64,000 nt of DNA from Strongylocentrotus purpuratus (taxonomy: Eukaryota > Echinodermata > Echinoidea > Camarodonta > Strongylocentrotidae). The stretch's first letter is position 1. Every line of letters begins with the position of its first letter. A program made the translations under genes and the position numbers. The stretch covers positions 5,215,214 to 5,279,213 of the forward strand of contig NW_022145609.1 in assembly GCF_000002235.5 (NCBI RefSeq), written 5' to 3'. Under the pieces are notes generated by a model, which worked only from the letters and a program-made list of their open reading frames with translations, was not told where the DNA came from and ran no database searches. Shown in pieces: positions 22,816 through 35,286 of the stretch.

Positions 22816-23922
22816 AACGATAAAGGCAAAATGACATAAGCAATAAACTAAATGTTAATAGAGGACACCCCATGGCTATAGCATAGGCCGGGGGGGGGGG
22901 GGTGGGGTAGGCCACATGGTCCCAAACATTTGAAGAAAATATTTATTGAAAACTCACATTTTTGAAGAAAGAAAGGCGTGCCTAAACAATGAACGTGTCC
23001 CATCATTCCGGTCATCAGCCCCCCCCCCCCCCTCCAATTCAGCCCGACCACGCTGCGCCATCCGGCCCACCCTTCCGGCAGTATTCCCTTGGTACATGTA
23101 CATATTAGCGACAATTATCGTCCAAGTAGTTCATAGATGGCGTAGCCTGTGTGTGTTTAAGGGTGGGGGCGGTGGGGTTGTATCAGTGTTGCCTTCAAGG
23201 GGTTGATCTATCATGTATCTTATCCTCAGCAAAGAAAGAAAGCGACAGAGAGGGGGTTGTAGGGACTTAAGTTATATACCATATTCAAGCTTTTCGTAAA
23301 TATACAATGTCGCACGACATATTTTCCATATAAGTAAAGAAGTTGGATATTCAGAATCAGGTACGATTTTTTTTACCGGTAGACATTATGCGAACGGTTG
23401 CATCCCCTTTTTAGCTTTGATAATTATAGACATCCCCATAATCTAGCTAATATATTTCCCCCGCTACAGCGGTGAAAACAAGAAGGAAAACAAACAAAAT
23501 CCTATCGTCATTTGTCTCGCTCGTGGGAAATCTTGCCCCACCACCCTGCCCCCCCGACTGAGCTTATCATGCCTACGCCACTGACACATTAAGTAGAACA
23601 AGCATGCTCATTATCATAACCATTTAAGGACTTAGTTTGCTATTTTAAGAAACAAGTAATTGTTTATACAAAAAAAAAAATTTTTTAGAAAGTAACTTTT
23701 AGTAGGACTTATGGAACTAAAAATTATATAGCCTTAGTCAGATCCAGGCACACAGAAGCTCTTTAATTTCAGCCAATGAAGAGTTTCAAGATTTCAGTTT
23801 TCCATGAATTATCATGCCTCAGGATACTAATAATCATATTAATTAACCTAACTTGATTTATCCAAAAACTTGATCTCCTGAAACATTCCTAATATCGAAA
23901 ACAAACGGAGTTTGACCGGACC
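22816..23922. other. inner part of left arm, no gene recognised
   Basis: Contains G and C homopolymer runs near 22889 and 23019. The stretch 23470-23575 (TCTTGCCCCACCACCCTGCC) matches 28960-29065 inverted. No coding sequence supported. Confidence 0.5.
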
Positions 23923-24250
23923 ATTAGCCTATACATTGTGAAAAAGTTGGGCAATATTGTTTAAAATGGCGTGGGGTCCAGGGGCAAAGCCCCGGTAAGG
24001 TTCAAGGAAGCTCTCGTGCTTAAAGCATTAAAATAAGGTCAGATGAGCTTCCAGGGGCCTGTCTACGGGCCTTTGGTGGGGTCTGCATTAGCCTATACAC
24101 TGTGAAAAAGTTGGGCAATATTGTTTAAATTGGCGTGGGGTCCAGGGGCAAAGCCCCGGTAAGGGTCAAGGAAGCTCTCGTGTTTTAAGCATTAAAATAA
24201 GGTCAGATGAGCTTCCAGGGGCCTGCCTACGGGCCTTTGGTGGGGTCTGC
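23923..24250. repeat. 164-bp tandem duplication
   Basis: Two units (23923-24086 and 24087-24250) begin ATTAGCCTATACA, contain GGGGTCCAGGGGCAAAGCCCC and differ at few sites. The sequence just beyond (24250-24337) is the inverse of 21247-21340. Confidence 0.9.
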
Positions 24251-24337
24251 ATGCCCCGGAAGCTTGGGGGTTTTAGGCATTTAATTACGGTCAGATGAGC
24301 ATATTTTGATACCTCATTTGTGAAACCGGCAGGTCAC

Positions 24338-25189
24338 CTTTCTTTCTTTCTTTATATTTCCCCATTAACATACTTTAAAAAAAAAAGGTGTGTGTGTGTG
24401 TGTGGGGGGGGGGGTTCAAACCCTGACACGTTAGCTACTAAATTAGCAAATTTTTTGCCCGTGTATAAATTTTGGAATTAGTCACTTTTCAACAAACGCA
24501 TACAAAAGTATGATTTACAAAAAAAGTGAAAAAAATCCCGGAAACTTGGAAAATCGTTTTATTTCAGCAACATTTGTAAATCACTGGTATCGAATTAAAA
24601 ATAAACCACGTTTCAAATTTGGGGGCAACTACCCCCAACCCCCCCCCCCCACAAACCCTCCATCAGTACGACAGTGCTTGTTATTATCCAAAGATTACCA
24701 CAGACTATCTATAGATCTGTCATTCTGAAATCAAGCTAATCAACAATCTTTTTTAACCAACTAACAACTAAGTCGTCCTTGGGTTTTTAAGATAAATCTG
24801 TGGCAATGGAGGGATCCACTGAAAAGCTTTTAAAATGTGGATCCCACAAAAAAAAAATGACAAATATCATTTTTGTAACATGTTAATATATTGACTTGAA
24901 GAAGAAAAAAAATAGGCCTACATAGATTACCAAAAAGTGGGAGAATAATAATGCAATTATAAATCTGTAATTTGAAACCTTGTTACGACACGTAATAGTA
25001 TAGTGAACACTGAAAAAGGTCAAAAAGAGACAATGACGACTGACAGATGAGAAATAAATAATAATTAAAAAATATTTAAGACAACAGAAAATAAAGCAAG
25101 GAAAGAGAGAAATGGAAGAAAAGAAAATGTTGCTGCATATGTGAAGAGTAAAGAAAAAGAGAGGAGAGGTGGAGAGGAGAAGAAAGAAG

Positions 25190-25239
<50 letters not shown>

Positions 25240-25870
25240 AGCGCACGATGTGCATAATGCAGGGGTAGTGACCATAGTTATACAGAGCGTAAAAAAGACG
25301 TGACGGAAGGAAAGGAAGGCAACACATTGATATTAATTTGTAGGCCTATTGTAAGGCAGTATAAGAAACATTTCAATTTCCTCTTAAATGAATTAAGAGA
25401 GGGGGCAAGTTGAATGTCATTATGAAGAGAGTTCCAAAATCCCGAATCCCAGAGCTTACAGGGCCGAACCCCGGCCGAAACGGACTTCGCGCACATTCAG
25501 ATTTTCAGGGTGAGTGCTTCAACCCCCCCCCCCCCCACTTCAAAGCTTCCTACTCTTACATGTATATCTACAATGTCTATTTTATCAGGAACCTATAATC
25601 TACAAGCATCGCTTTTCAAAAGGTTTCTCACATTTTACTTAATCTAACATGTGAATTGAGTATCATTGCAACGTGCTTATATACCATTTACATGATATAG
25701 GATTTATATTTATGATGTCTGTCTCTATTTACTGTAAAATGTGGATGGAAGAAAAAGAAATGTGAAACTTGAAATGCAGGAAAACCCAGGTTTTTTTTAA
25801 ACCTAGGATATCAAAATTCACTACTTTGGATGGAATAACCCCCTCCAACTCATTATGTAGGCTACCATTA
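24338..25870. other. unclassified DNA with GA microsatellite
   Basis: GT and G runs lie near 24387-24412, and a GA microsatellite at about 25183-25237. Open frames here are translations of simple sequence. No gene seen. Confidence 0.5.
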
Positions 25871-25872
25871 CC

Positions 25873-26884
25873 CAGGGGTGTCGCTAGACCTTTTGCAGTA
25901 GGGAGGGGGAGAGGGGGGGGGGTGAAGAGGCCACCGACTACCGACAATGCCAATGTCCCAATGTCTACAAATTTAACCCGATTCGTTGTACCGTTCCCGA
26001 CTCTTCATTCTTGTTTCGCCCCCTCCCGCGCGAAGCGCGGAAGCTTTGACGTTTCATTAAATTAATTCTCCTAATCCTTGTCTGAATTCAGTTTTCCCCC
26101 TTCAGCGCTTTGACGTTTCAATAAACTATTAGAGAAACAAGACGATTTGTTATACCGTTCTCTATAATCCTTGTCTGAATTCAGTTTCCCCCTCCCGCGC
26201 GAAGCGCGGAAGTTTTGATGTTTCGTTTTACTATTAATCCTTGTCCCGTTTCAATTTCCCCTCCCGCGCAAAGCGCGGAAGCTTTGACGTTTCATCAAAT
26301 TATTAGAGAAAGAAGAGAATTCGTTGTACCGACTCTTAATCATTGTCCGAAATTTCAAAAATGTTTCTTTGTCCGATAAAAAGTCACAGTTCGTAGGGGA
26401 AAAAGTTTTGCCGGCCGACTGACATACTACTTCAAACTTATGCATTGATATAGTACACGAGGATCGAGCAAGAATACCGAAACAGCGGACCCGACACCGC
26501 ATCATAATTATCTATGCGTATTTTTCTTGCTCCCTCGACGTGGCGACTCCACCCACCGCTCCCCTCTCTCTCTCTCTTACTCCCACCCTTCTTTTCTCAG
26601 GCTCTTTTCCCCCTCTCTCTCTCTCCTCTCTTTCATCCCCCGTTTATTTCTTTCCTTTTCCTCTTTTTGTCATTTTCTCCTTTTCTTTATTTTCCTTTCT
26701 TTCATCTCCTTCCTCGTTTTCTTTTTTTCTCTTTCTCGGATTCTCCCTTCTTCTCTCTTTCCTTTCTTTCCTATCTTTTCCTTTTGTTGTTTTCTCTCTT
26801 TTACTTTCCCTCTCATTTCCCCCTCCCCATTTTCTCATTTTCCCCCGACAGCAGCGCAATTTTACCGACAATATCTCGACAGGT

Positions 26885-26915
<31 letters not shown>

Positions 26916-26954
26916 GTCGCACCCCACACCCTCCCCCCTTTAGCGACGCCCCTG
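25873..26954 (+). mobile_element. hAT-like MITE, shorter copy
   Basis: Left end CAGGGGTGTCGCTAGACC and right end GCGACGCCCCTG match the element at 16003. The flanks CCATTACC (25865-25872) and CCTATACC (26955-26962) agree at 6 of 8 bases, an aged target duplication. It has three or four GCGAAGC-type units, a decayed palindrome (26410-26430), a C/T tract and a poly-G run of about 31 bases (from 26884). Confidence 0.85.
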
Positions 26955-26995
26955 CCTATACCGCTCATTTTCGTACCGTTTACCGTCCGTACATC

Positions 26996-27800
26996 CAGGC
27001 GCGGATCCAGGGGGGCGAGGTGGTAAATGCCCCCCCCCCCAAAAAAAAAAGGAGAGAAAAAGAGAGAGAAGGAAAAGAAGGGAAAGGTAAAGAGGAGATA
27101 AATGAAAGAAAGAAAGAAGAGGAAGAAGAAAAGAAATGGAGGAAAAGAAAGAAATCGGGGGGCCTTGCCTCCACCCCCTCCCCTATAAAAAGAGGAGAAA
27201 AAGGGGAAAGAAAAAGAGTAAAGAAAAGGGATGTCAGTTGCGATTTTCCCGCCAACAAGGTTTTGATCGAGAGGCCCTTGCCTCCCCACTCCCCTCAGCA
27301 AAAAAGAGAAAGGGAAAGAAAATAAAGAGGAAGAAGAAAAAACAAGGGGGAAAAGATACGTTTTTGCGCCCCTCTCACCCCCCCCCCCCCCCACCGAAAC
27401 GAGAACAAGCGCCAGATACGCCACTGGACACCACAGGCATACTCATTGGCGGATCCAGAGGGGCCGAAACGACCGCGCCCCCTCCCCCTATTGGCGGCGC
27501 AAAAAAGAGGGGAAAAAAGAAGAGGAAAAAAAAGGAGAAGCAAAAGAAAGGAGAAGAAAAAGAAAAGAGAAGAGAAGAGACAAGAAAGAAGAGAAAAGAA
27601 ACACAGAGAGAGGGGAAAAGGAAAGCCCCCCCCCCTCCCTCCCACTCCGGGGTCGGAGGGACCGAATTCGTGTTCCCAAAATCTTCAGTAAAGGAGTACT
27701 TTTCACGCAACAAAGTCCGGCCCGTACCGACTTTACACACCGGAGATAGAGGGGTGCTTTCAAAGAGAGGGAAATGCGTACGCGTACCCTAGATAAAACT
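26996..27800. mobile_element. purine-rich hAT-like element fragments
   Basis: Terminus-like CAGGCGCGGATCCAGG (26996), CGCCACTG (27419-27426) and TTGGCGGATCCAG (27447) border A/G-only tracts. No matching flanks were found, so limits are uncertain. The part from about 27640 to 27790 recurs inverted at 39900-40090 (TTTTCACGCAACAA, TTTACACACC). Confidence 0.45.
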
Positions 27801-28373
27801 GAGTGGGGGGGGGGGGGGGAGTCGGGTGAAAAAGGTGGAAAGACAAGGAAATGGCGCTCAGTGACAGTAACTTTCGAGCCACGGAATCAAAGTTAAACGT
27901 TAAAATAGCCCCTGCGATGCAAAGTCAATTTTGTAATTAACGGTAGGGGGGCAGCTTCTCAACTCTTATTTTGCCCTTCATTTGGCTTCAGCTCATATAA
28001 ACTCGCTTGAGCTTGTATTTGAGCTCATGTTTGTAGTAATCATGGACAGGGGCGGCAATCCTGGGCCTGATAGGAGGACACGTCCCCCAGGAAATTTAGA
28101 AATATAGCTAGAGAGATATATAGCGGAAAGAACGTACATATTGGGCTTAGAGATTCCTAGAGTGCATAATGTCAGCATTCAACATTGCAAAGTCTCGCTT
28201 GGTCGCTTCGCCCCTCGCCCAATAACACAAAACTATGTATGATATGACACTCGGCCCACGCTCCCGGCCGTGATTTATCCATGGTTGTTGCAATAATTTT
28301 TGTTATTTACTATTTCTACTAACATTATTGTGTGCTATCACAATCATGATTGTTTCATTTTCCCTTCAAAGCA
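27801..28373. other. unclassified DNA
   Basis: No gene. A hAT-terminus-like CAGGGGCGGCAATCC lies at 28049. Confidence 0.35.
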
Positions 28374-28900
28374 GGCGCGTAGCCAGAGTCGAGAATGGAA
28401 CAACGAATCGTCTTCTTTCTCTAATACTTTCATTAAACTATGAAAGTTCAAAGCTTCCGCGCTTCGCGCGGGAGAGGGTGGAGGAACTCAAATCAGACAA
28501 AGAAAAAGGGTCGAGAATGGTACAACGAATCGTCTTCTTTCTCTAATAATTTCATTAAACTATGAAAGGTCAAAGCTTACCCGCTTTGCGCAAGAGGGGA
28601 TGGGGGTGGGAACTGAATTCAGACAGGGATTTATAATCAAGAATGGTACAACAAATCCTCTTCTTTCTCTAATAATTTAATGAAACATCAAAGCTTCCAC
28701 GTTTTGCGCGGGAGGGGGTAAACTGAATTCAGACAAGGATTAAGAGTCGAGAATGGAACAACGAATCATCTTCTTTCTCTAATAACTAATGGAATGTCAA
28801 AGCAAGGGGGAAAACTGAGAATGGTACAATAAATCGTCTTCTTTTTCTAATAATTAATGAAAGTTCAAAGCTTTCGCGCGTAATGGGTGGGGGGGGGGGG
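28374..28900 (-). repeat. inverted relic of the GCGAAGC-unit family
   Basis: After CAGGCGCGTAGCCAGAG come four or five units reading CTTCGCGCGGGA and ACGAATCGTCTTCTTTCTCT. These are the reverse complement of the units in the MITE at 16003. The terminal parts of that MITE are missing. Confidence 0.75.
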
Positions 28901-29201
28901 GGGACAGCGAGCTGCCCGAATATGAATTTTTGATATCTTTTCTCGTTTATCTTGGTGATAATAAAATAAGATCAGTCGGGGGCAGGGTGGTGGGGCAAGA
29001 TTTCCAACAAAGAGGACAATTTACGATAGGATTACATGTGTGTTATGTTTTCTTTTTTTTTTTCGTCACCACATGACGTATGTAATTATGAAAGATGACA
29101 GATAAAATATAACTACTTTAAAAAGAGACAACTATTCAGGGCTATATGTCGCCCCCCTTACAGGACCAGAAATTTAGCCACGGGGGGGGGGGGGGAGGCG
29201 C

Positions 29202-31447
29202 GTATTATGAATAGCGACCCTATACTTCTATTACGAATAGCGAACCTCATTGCTTTTTATGAATATCGACCTTCATTTCGTATTATGAATAGCGACCCTC
29301 TTCTCCTTTTATGAATAGCGACCCTCTCCTCCTATTATGAATAGCGACCCTCTTCTCCTATTATGAATAGCGACCCTCATTTCGTATTATGAGTAGCGGC
29401 CCCTTACTCCTATTAAGAATAGCGACCCTCATTTCTTTTTATGAATATCGACTTTCATTTCGTATTTTGAATAGCGACCCTCATTTCTTATTATGAATAG
29501 CGACCCTCATTTCGTATTATGAATAGCAAGCCTCATTGAATAGCGACCCTCATTTCGTATCATGAATAGCGACCATCTACTCCTATTATGAATAGCGACC
29601 CTCTTCTCCTATCATGAATAGCGACCCTCATTTCGTATTATGAATAGCGAACCTCATTTCGTATTATGAATAGCGGCCCTCTTCTTCTATTATGAATAGC
29701 GATCCTCTTCTCCTATTATGAATAGCGACCCTCTTCTCCTATTATGAATAGCGAACGTCATTTCGTATTATGAATAGCGACCCTCTTCTCCTATTATGAA
29801 TAGCGAACGTCATTTCGTATTATGAATAGCGACCCTCATTTCTTATTATGAATAGCGAACCTCATTTCGTATTATGAATAGCGACCCCTTACTCCTATTA
29901 TGAATAGCGACCCTCTTCTCCTATTATGAATAGCGACCCTCATTTCTTTTGATGAATATCGACTTTCATTTCGCATTTTGAATAGCGACCCTCATTTCTT
30001 ATTATGAATAGCGACCCTCATTTCGTATTATGACTAGCAACCCTCATTTCTTATTATGAATAGCGACCCTCATTTCGTATCATGAATAGCGACCATCTAC
30101 TTCTATTATGAATAGCGACCCTCTTCTCCTATCATGAATAGCGACCCTCATTTCGTATTATTAATAGCGAACCTCATTTCGTATTATGAATAGCGGCCCT
30201 CTTCTCCTATTATGAATAGCGACCCTCTTCTCCTATTATGAATAGCGACCCTCTTCTCCTATTATGAATAGCGAACGTCATTTCGTATTATGAATAGCGA
30301 CCCTCTTCTCCTATTATGAATAGCGAACGTCATTTCGTATTATGAATAGCGACCCTCATTTCTTATTATGAATAGCGAACCTCATTTCGTATTATGAATA
30401 GCGACCCTCTTCTCCTATTATGAATAGCGACCCTCTTCTCCTATTATGAATAGCGAACGTCATTTCGTATTATGAATAGCGACCCTCTTCTCCTATTATG
30501 AATAGCGAACGTCATTTCGTATTATGAATAGCGACCCTCATTTCTTATTATGAATAGCGACCCTCATTTCGTATTATGAATAGCGACCCCTTACTCCTAT
30601 TATGAATAGCGACCCTCTTCTCCTATTATGAATAGCGACCCTCTTCTCCTATTATGAATAGCGAACGTCATTTCGTATTATGAATAGCGACCCTCTCCTC
30701 CTATTATGAATAGCGAATGTCATTTCGTATTATGAATAGCGACCCTCATTTCTTATTATGAATAGCGAACCTCATTTCGTATTATGAATAGCGACCCCTT
30801 ACTCCTATTATGAATAGCGACCCTCTTTTCCTATTATGAATAGCGACCCTCTTCTCCTATTATGAATAGCGACCCTCATTTCTTATTATGAATAGCGACC
30901 CTCATTTCGTATTATGAATAGCAACCGTCTACTCCTATTTTGAATAGCGACCCTCTTCTGCTATTATGAATAGCGACCCTCTTCTCCTGTTATGAATAGC
31001 GAACCTCATTTCGTATTATGAATAGCGACCCTCTTCTGCTATTATGAATAGCGACCCTCTTCTCCTATTATGAATAGCGAACCTCATTTCGTATCATGAA
31101 TAGCGACCCTCTTCTCCTATTATGAATAGCGAACCTCATTTCGTATTATGAATAGCGACCCTCTTCTCCTATTATGAATAGCGACCCTTATTTCGTATTA
31201 TGAATAGCGACCCTCTTCCCGTGTTATGAATAGCGACCCTTATAAGTAATGAACCTTATTTCGTATTATGAATAGCGACCCTCTCGTCGTATTATGAATA
31301 GCGACCCTGATTTCATATTATGAATAGCGGTCCTTATGATTAATGACCCTTAATATGAATTATGAATAGCGACCCTCATCTCACGTTATTAATAGCGGTC
31401 CTTATGATTAACGAGCCTTATGAATAGTGGTCCTTATGAATAGCGAA
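29202..31447 (-). repeat. minisatellite array 2, inverted relative to array 1
   Basis: About 85 units read TATTATGAATAGCGACCCTC, the reverse complement of array 1, with the same two types (TTCTCC and ATTTCGT). A higher-order period is visible: 29425-29715 is repeated about 511 bp later (29936-30225). A group containing CGAACGTC recurs near 29750, 30265, 30445 and 30660. The outermost units (31320-31447) carry the GCGGTCCTTATG variant, mirroring the outer end of array 1. Confidence 0.95.
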
Positions 31448-31955
31448 TAGACCCCCATTAAATAACCTTTGTTCGCAGGGGGAGAAGAAGCTATGTCACG
31501 TTCAGAAATCATAAAGATCAGTTGTATTATGCGTATATGAATACAGAACAAAATATCAGAATGTCATTTTGGAATACCTCTATAAAAATATACCAGATCT
31601 TACTGTGCCGATACCACATTGTCTATAGCCCTTATCAGTATTAGTATGGTGATGATGATGATGATGAACAGCATTTCAGTATAATGCTTTTCCTTAAAAA
31701 CAGTTTCGCTATTTTTGTTAGGGTTGAGACGCTAAGAAATGGTTTCAAATGTACATTACACAAACCCTGAACTATTGCATAATGATAGTGGTTCTCTCTC
31801 TCTCTCTATTATTTTAATCATGCACATATGTGCTTTTACCACCCCCCCCCCGATCATTTGCCGTTCACCGGTAGCTGATTCGCCGCTAAATATTTTCTCA
31901 AGATTTGGGCCCCCCCCCCCTCTTGCCGCCGGCTGGATCCGTCCCTGCCTTTAAC

Positions 31956-32456
31956 CATATATCAGAGTTTTGGAGATTTTACATGCTTTATACTAAAATT
32001 AGGAGAGGACTTTATTTTTTTTACATATGATTGGTTTATGCTCGTAATCCATCTTTCCTTATAAATACAACAATTCTATGTGTGCAACTTATGAAGAATC
32101 TCAGACAAAAGTTTTATGTCTCATGAACATTTATGTTTAAAGGGGAACTGGCGCCAAAGAATAAGTAGGTATTCTGTAAAACGAGATGAATTCCTGCCTT
32201 TTGATATACAATAAATCTTACAAACGCGTACATGTACAAGAGATATATAAATAAAGATTTCTTTAGCATGACATGGGCGCAGCCATTTTCTTGAAAATGT
32301 GACGTACCATGCGAAGCTGTACATGCATCATGCACCAAGCTTTAATTGGAGAGACTTTTTAATTCAATAACAAAACATTTACTTTTCAATGATGGAAAAC
32401 CATACCCGAGAAGGTAAAATGACAATGACAATGGACAAAAAATGCATGCCTACATC
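31956..32456. other. unclassified DNA
   Basis: A TTTAAAGGGGAACTGGCGCC piece near 32137 resembles TTAA-type MITE ends. No gene seen. Confidence 0.35.
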
Positions 32457-32644
32457 CAAGCACGTACGCGGGGGGGGGGGGGGGGGGGGGTTAAACCCCC
32501 CTTCAGTTTTTGTAATGTGTATGTTTTTCGGGAACCCCCCCCCCCCCCCCACCTTTTGAGTTTAGATTTTTTTTTTTTTTTAATTACATTTTTTGTTTTT
32601 AATTTTGGGACCCCCTCCAACAAAAAATAAATGTCCTCTTACCC
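32457..32644 (+). mobile_element. hAT-like element relic with poly-G near the end
   Basis: CAAGCACGTACGCGGGG followed by GGTTAAACCCCCC and an end near GTCCTCTTACC is the inverse relative of 48860-49109. Confidence 0.5.
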
Positions 32645-32867
32645 TTATTCTTGTACTGCAACAGACGAAAACTACTACCTTCATTATAGTGAACGTAGGT
32701 AAATCAACTACAAGCTCTTGAACACTTGCTGAACTGCATCATAAAATCGTCATTGAAGCGGTAATGTCTTCGGGTTATGGGCTTTATAGGTGTATGAGGA
32801 CTAGGACAAAGCATCCCCACACCCAATAGTATAAAGGCAACAAATTACCCACTTGTTTTATGTGCAT

Positions 32868-33141
32868 GTAAGTATTGGTGTGTACTGCAAGGTTCTGGAG
32901 TCATGGTAAAGTAACAGCACTGTACACAGAAAGATGTATATGGGACTACACAAAAAATGTCGTGGCTACTTGCCTTGATTTCCTCATCTATCTCTGCTCA
33001 TTACTCAGCCAGTATACATTTTCTACCAAAATTGTTTGGCAAATGACATTTATTTGTAATCTTGAACATTCAGTGTAAGTTTCGTTTGATTCTGTGAGAA
33101 TTCATTTTTTTTTTTTTTACCAGAACTCAAGTTTATCTTTA
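32868..33141 (+). repeat. copy of the AGATAAACTTGAG MITE family
   Basis: Ends in CCAGAACTCAAGTTTATCTTTAA. The body (CACAGAAAGATGTATATGGG, TTCAGTGTAAGTTTCG) matches the inverse of 54368-54750. The left terminus is degraded. The following 640 bp (33142-33780) hold no recognised gene. Confidence 0.65.
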
Positions 33142-33779
33142 ATAGTACTGATAATGTGGAAAGGTATAAACACACACAATAAATGCAATTAAATGGATGG
33201 GAAGTTTTAATTCTTCAAGATATACATTACATCATGGAATGATAGGGGCGAATGTAAGTTGTGAATGGATAGAATTAAAAATCCTCCCATTAAATAACAG
33301 GAAGATATTATATTGTAAGACCCACCTCATGATGAATTAAAATCAGGCTAGTTTTTGTAAATCCATGCACTTGTAGACTGTTGTTACAGTCATTTATCCT
33401 TCTACTGATTATGGGTCGGAGGGGACATTTTGTTTTGACACCTACCAAATCAGTGTGAATATTAAACTAAAGAAACATTATCTATTGCACATGAACAATG
33501 TTTGGTCTATTAATAACATACACTGTCGCTCATAAAGGTGGAATATTTTTTTTTTTATCCCAATTTATGGAATTATTTTAAAAATAATTTAAAAATAATA
33601 GATCTAGATAATAGTATACATTCTCAGATTTTATTGAATAATAATTTGCCAATGTGTGTTTTGCGTGACTGCTAAAGCATGTGTATGGTACTATGCTTAT
33701 CAACTAGGGGACCTATGCCCTAAAGTCATAAATGACAGTAATGACGATTAATGCCCCACAAAAAGGCACTAATATAACA

Positions 33780-33850
33780 CATCGACACGGTTTTGATCCT
33801 GGGGCCTCACAGTTACGAGGCCATTGCTTTGTCACTGAACCATGACTGTA
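33780..33850 (-). repeat. degenerate tRNA-like sequence
   Basis: The minus strand shows CAGTGACAAAGCAATGGCCT and a B-box-like GATCAAAACC at tRNA spacing. It is too decayed for a functional tRNA and is probably a SINE head. Confidence 0.3.
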
Positions 33851-33863
33851 AGCAGCGGGGGCT

Positions 33864-33947
33864 AGGGTAGGGGGCAGTTTCCATAAATTAAAAAAAAAAC
33901 AGAAAATGCAATAATTTTTCAATATTATGGAAACTGCCCCCTACCCT
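33864..33947. repeat. 23-bp inverted repeat hairpin
   Basis: AGGGTAGGGGGCAGTTTCCAT (33864 on) is exactly inverted at 33925-33947 across a 38-bp A/T-rich loop. Confidence 0.85.
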
Positions 33948-35286
33948 GATAAAGAATGTCAGTTTTTCGGAGAGGACACTTTTTGACACACCCCTGACAA
34001 ACAAATTTGAAACGCGCATTTACCAAAAACTGAGTAAGTGTGGGAAAAGTTGATATCATTATTGTGTGGGTCCTGTGGGATATAAGGGACTCTTTTCAAG
34101 GGGGAAAATAAAATTCATTGAGTGCAGTCTTACTTAAAATTATAACGCTGGTTTCGGAGAGGACACATTTTGACCCATTTTGCACCTCATTTTTGTTGCA
34201 CAGTCAAAATTTGTTGATTTGCCAAAATCTTACACCCAATTCAGATCTTGCATAGTCCCATTGGAAGAGTTAATTCTGATAATTGATAATGTTTATTGGG
34301 TACATATGTCGGATATGCACATGTTCAAACTTTGCAAAAAAATGAAATGAGACAGTGAAAATGCGGAAAAATGGCATATAATTACATATTTTAAAAAGTA
34401 GTTGCTTGTTTCAAACAATTTCTTCGCTGTTGTAGGTTGATCTAATGGTGCCGAATAGTTGACCAATGAAAAATTTTCCTTGGCTGTTCATAGTTTTGTT
34501 TAAACGACCATCAAGGTGATTTTTTCTGTTGTGTACCCTGATTGTAAAACAACCCCTATAACTTCAAATATTATTTCGTCTGACATCCCTCTTGACTCTC
34601 AATACAAACAAATAACACAATGGTTATTGTGGGATAGCCTGACAACGACTAGAATTCAAAGATCGGGAGCAAAAGAGAATAGGAGAGAAATTAACAATTT
34701 AGATTTAAATCATGTCCAATAGACTCCATAATACTTGATTTTAACGTAGCTATCAATAGCAAATTGTGTTCATTCGTACACAAGGACAAACCGTCTGAAT
34801 GATGTCTAATTGACTCATTGTTAAATATATTTTAACGTTGTTTACTATAATTAATTCTGAAAGTTAGTACACAACTGACAAATGAGCCCAATTCGGACTA
34901 AAGGGGCTATCGTGCTCGTTTAATCTTGTTACCTAGTCTGAATACAACTGATTCTAAAGTCTAATCATAGATTTCAGGTAATGGATGCTAAAAACTTGCC
35001 CTTCCCACCTCGTACTTAAACGTAGAGAACACTGTCATTGAATGATTTGATTTATAATCATGAGATTGTAATTTTGAATCACCCTCTTTCAAGAAAAAGT
35101 TGAAATTTGAAACAAACGCTCGTTATATTCAAATATGAACGGGCATACACGACTCTATAAGCCTGTGCACGAGAGAAAAACCTCGTTTGTCCTTCTGGTA
35201 ATTTTAACATCCTGTTCGGAAGGAGGTGAAAGAGACATTCATATTAGTTACATTTCATTAAACTTTTTTTTATCGGCAACACTCTG
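33948..35286. other. unclassified repetitive DNA, no gene
   Basis: The phrase CGGAGAGGACAC occurs at 33968 and 34154, with a relative near 33417. The stretch 34575-34660 is a right-end-like copy of the module also at 14795 and inverted at 36384. Confidence 0.4.

Larger units (their letters stand above)
20474..31955. mobile_element. 11.5-kb block bounded by hAT-like ends and matching 8-bp flanks
   Basis: The left end CAGGCGCGGATCCA starts at 20482 after CCTTTAAC (20474-20481). The right end TGGATCCGTCCCTG stops at 31947 before CCTTTAAC (31948-31955). Inside are inverted modules in mirrored order: 21455-21545 with 31455-31545, the array 21893-22815 with 29202-31447, and 23470-23575 with 28960-29065. 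A right-end-like segment of about 85 bp at 20690-20775 is repeated directly at 31848-31938. So the block may instead be an old 300-bp MITE split by a large insertion or duplication. No transposase was found. Confidence 0.6.

Noticed and set aside
26514-27792. Several 90-260-aa frames rich in Phe/Ser/Leu, Lys/Glu/Arg, Gly or Pro
   Set aside because: They coincide with C/T- or A/G-only tracts and homopolymers inside MITEs and change meaning with run length. The same applies at 581-1119 and 17250-17915.
29202-31447. Regular repeat array that could suggest a CRISPR
   Set aside because: Units are contiguous 26-bp copies without unique spacers, there are no cas genes, and the sequence is eukaryotic. 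It is a minisatellite.
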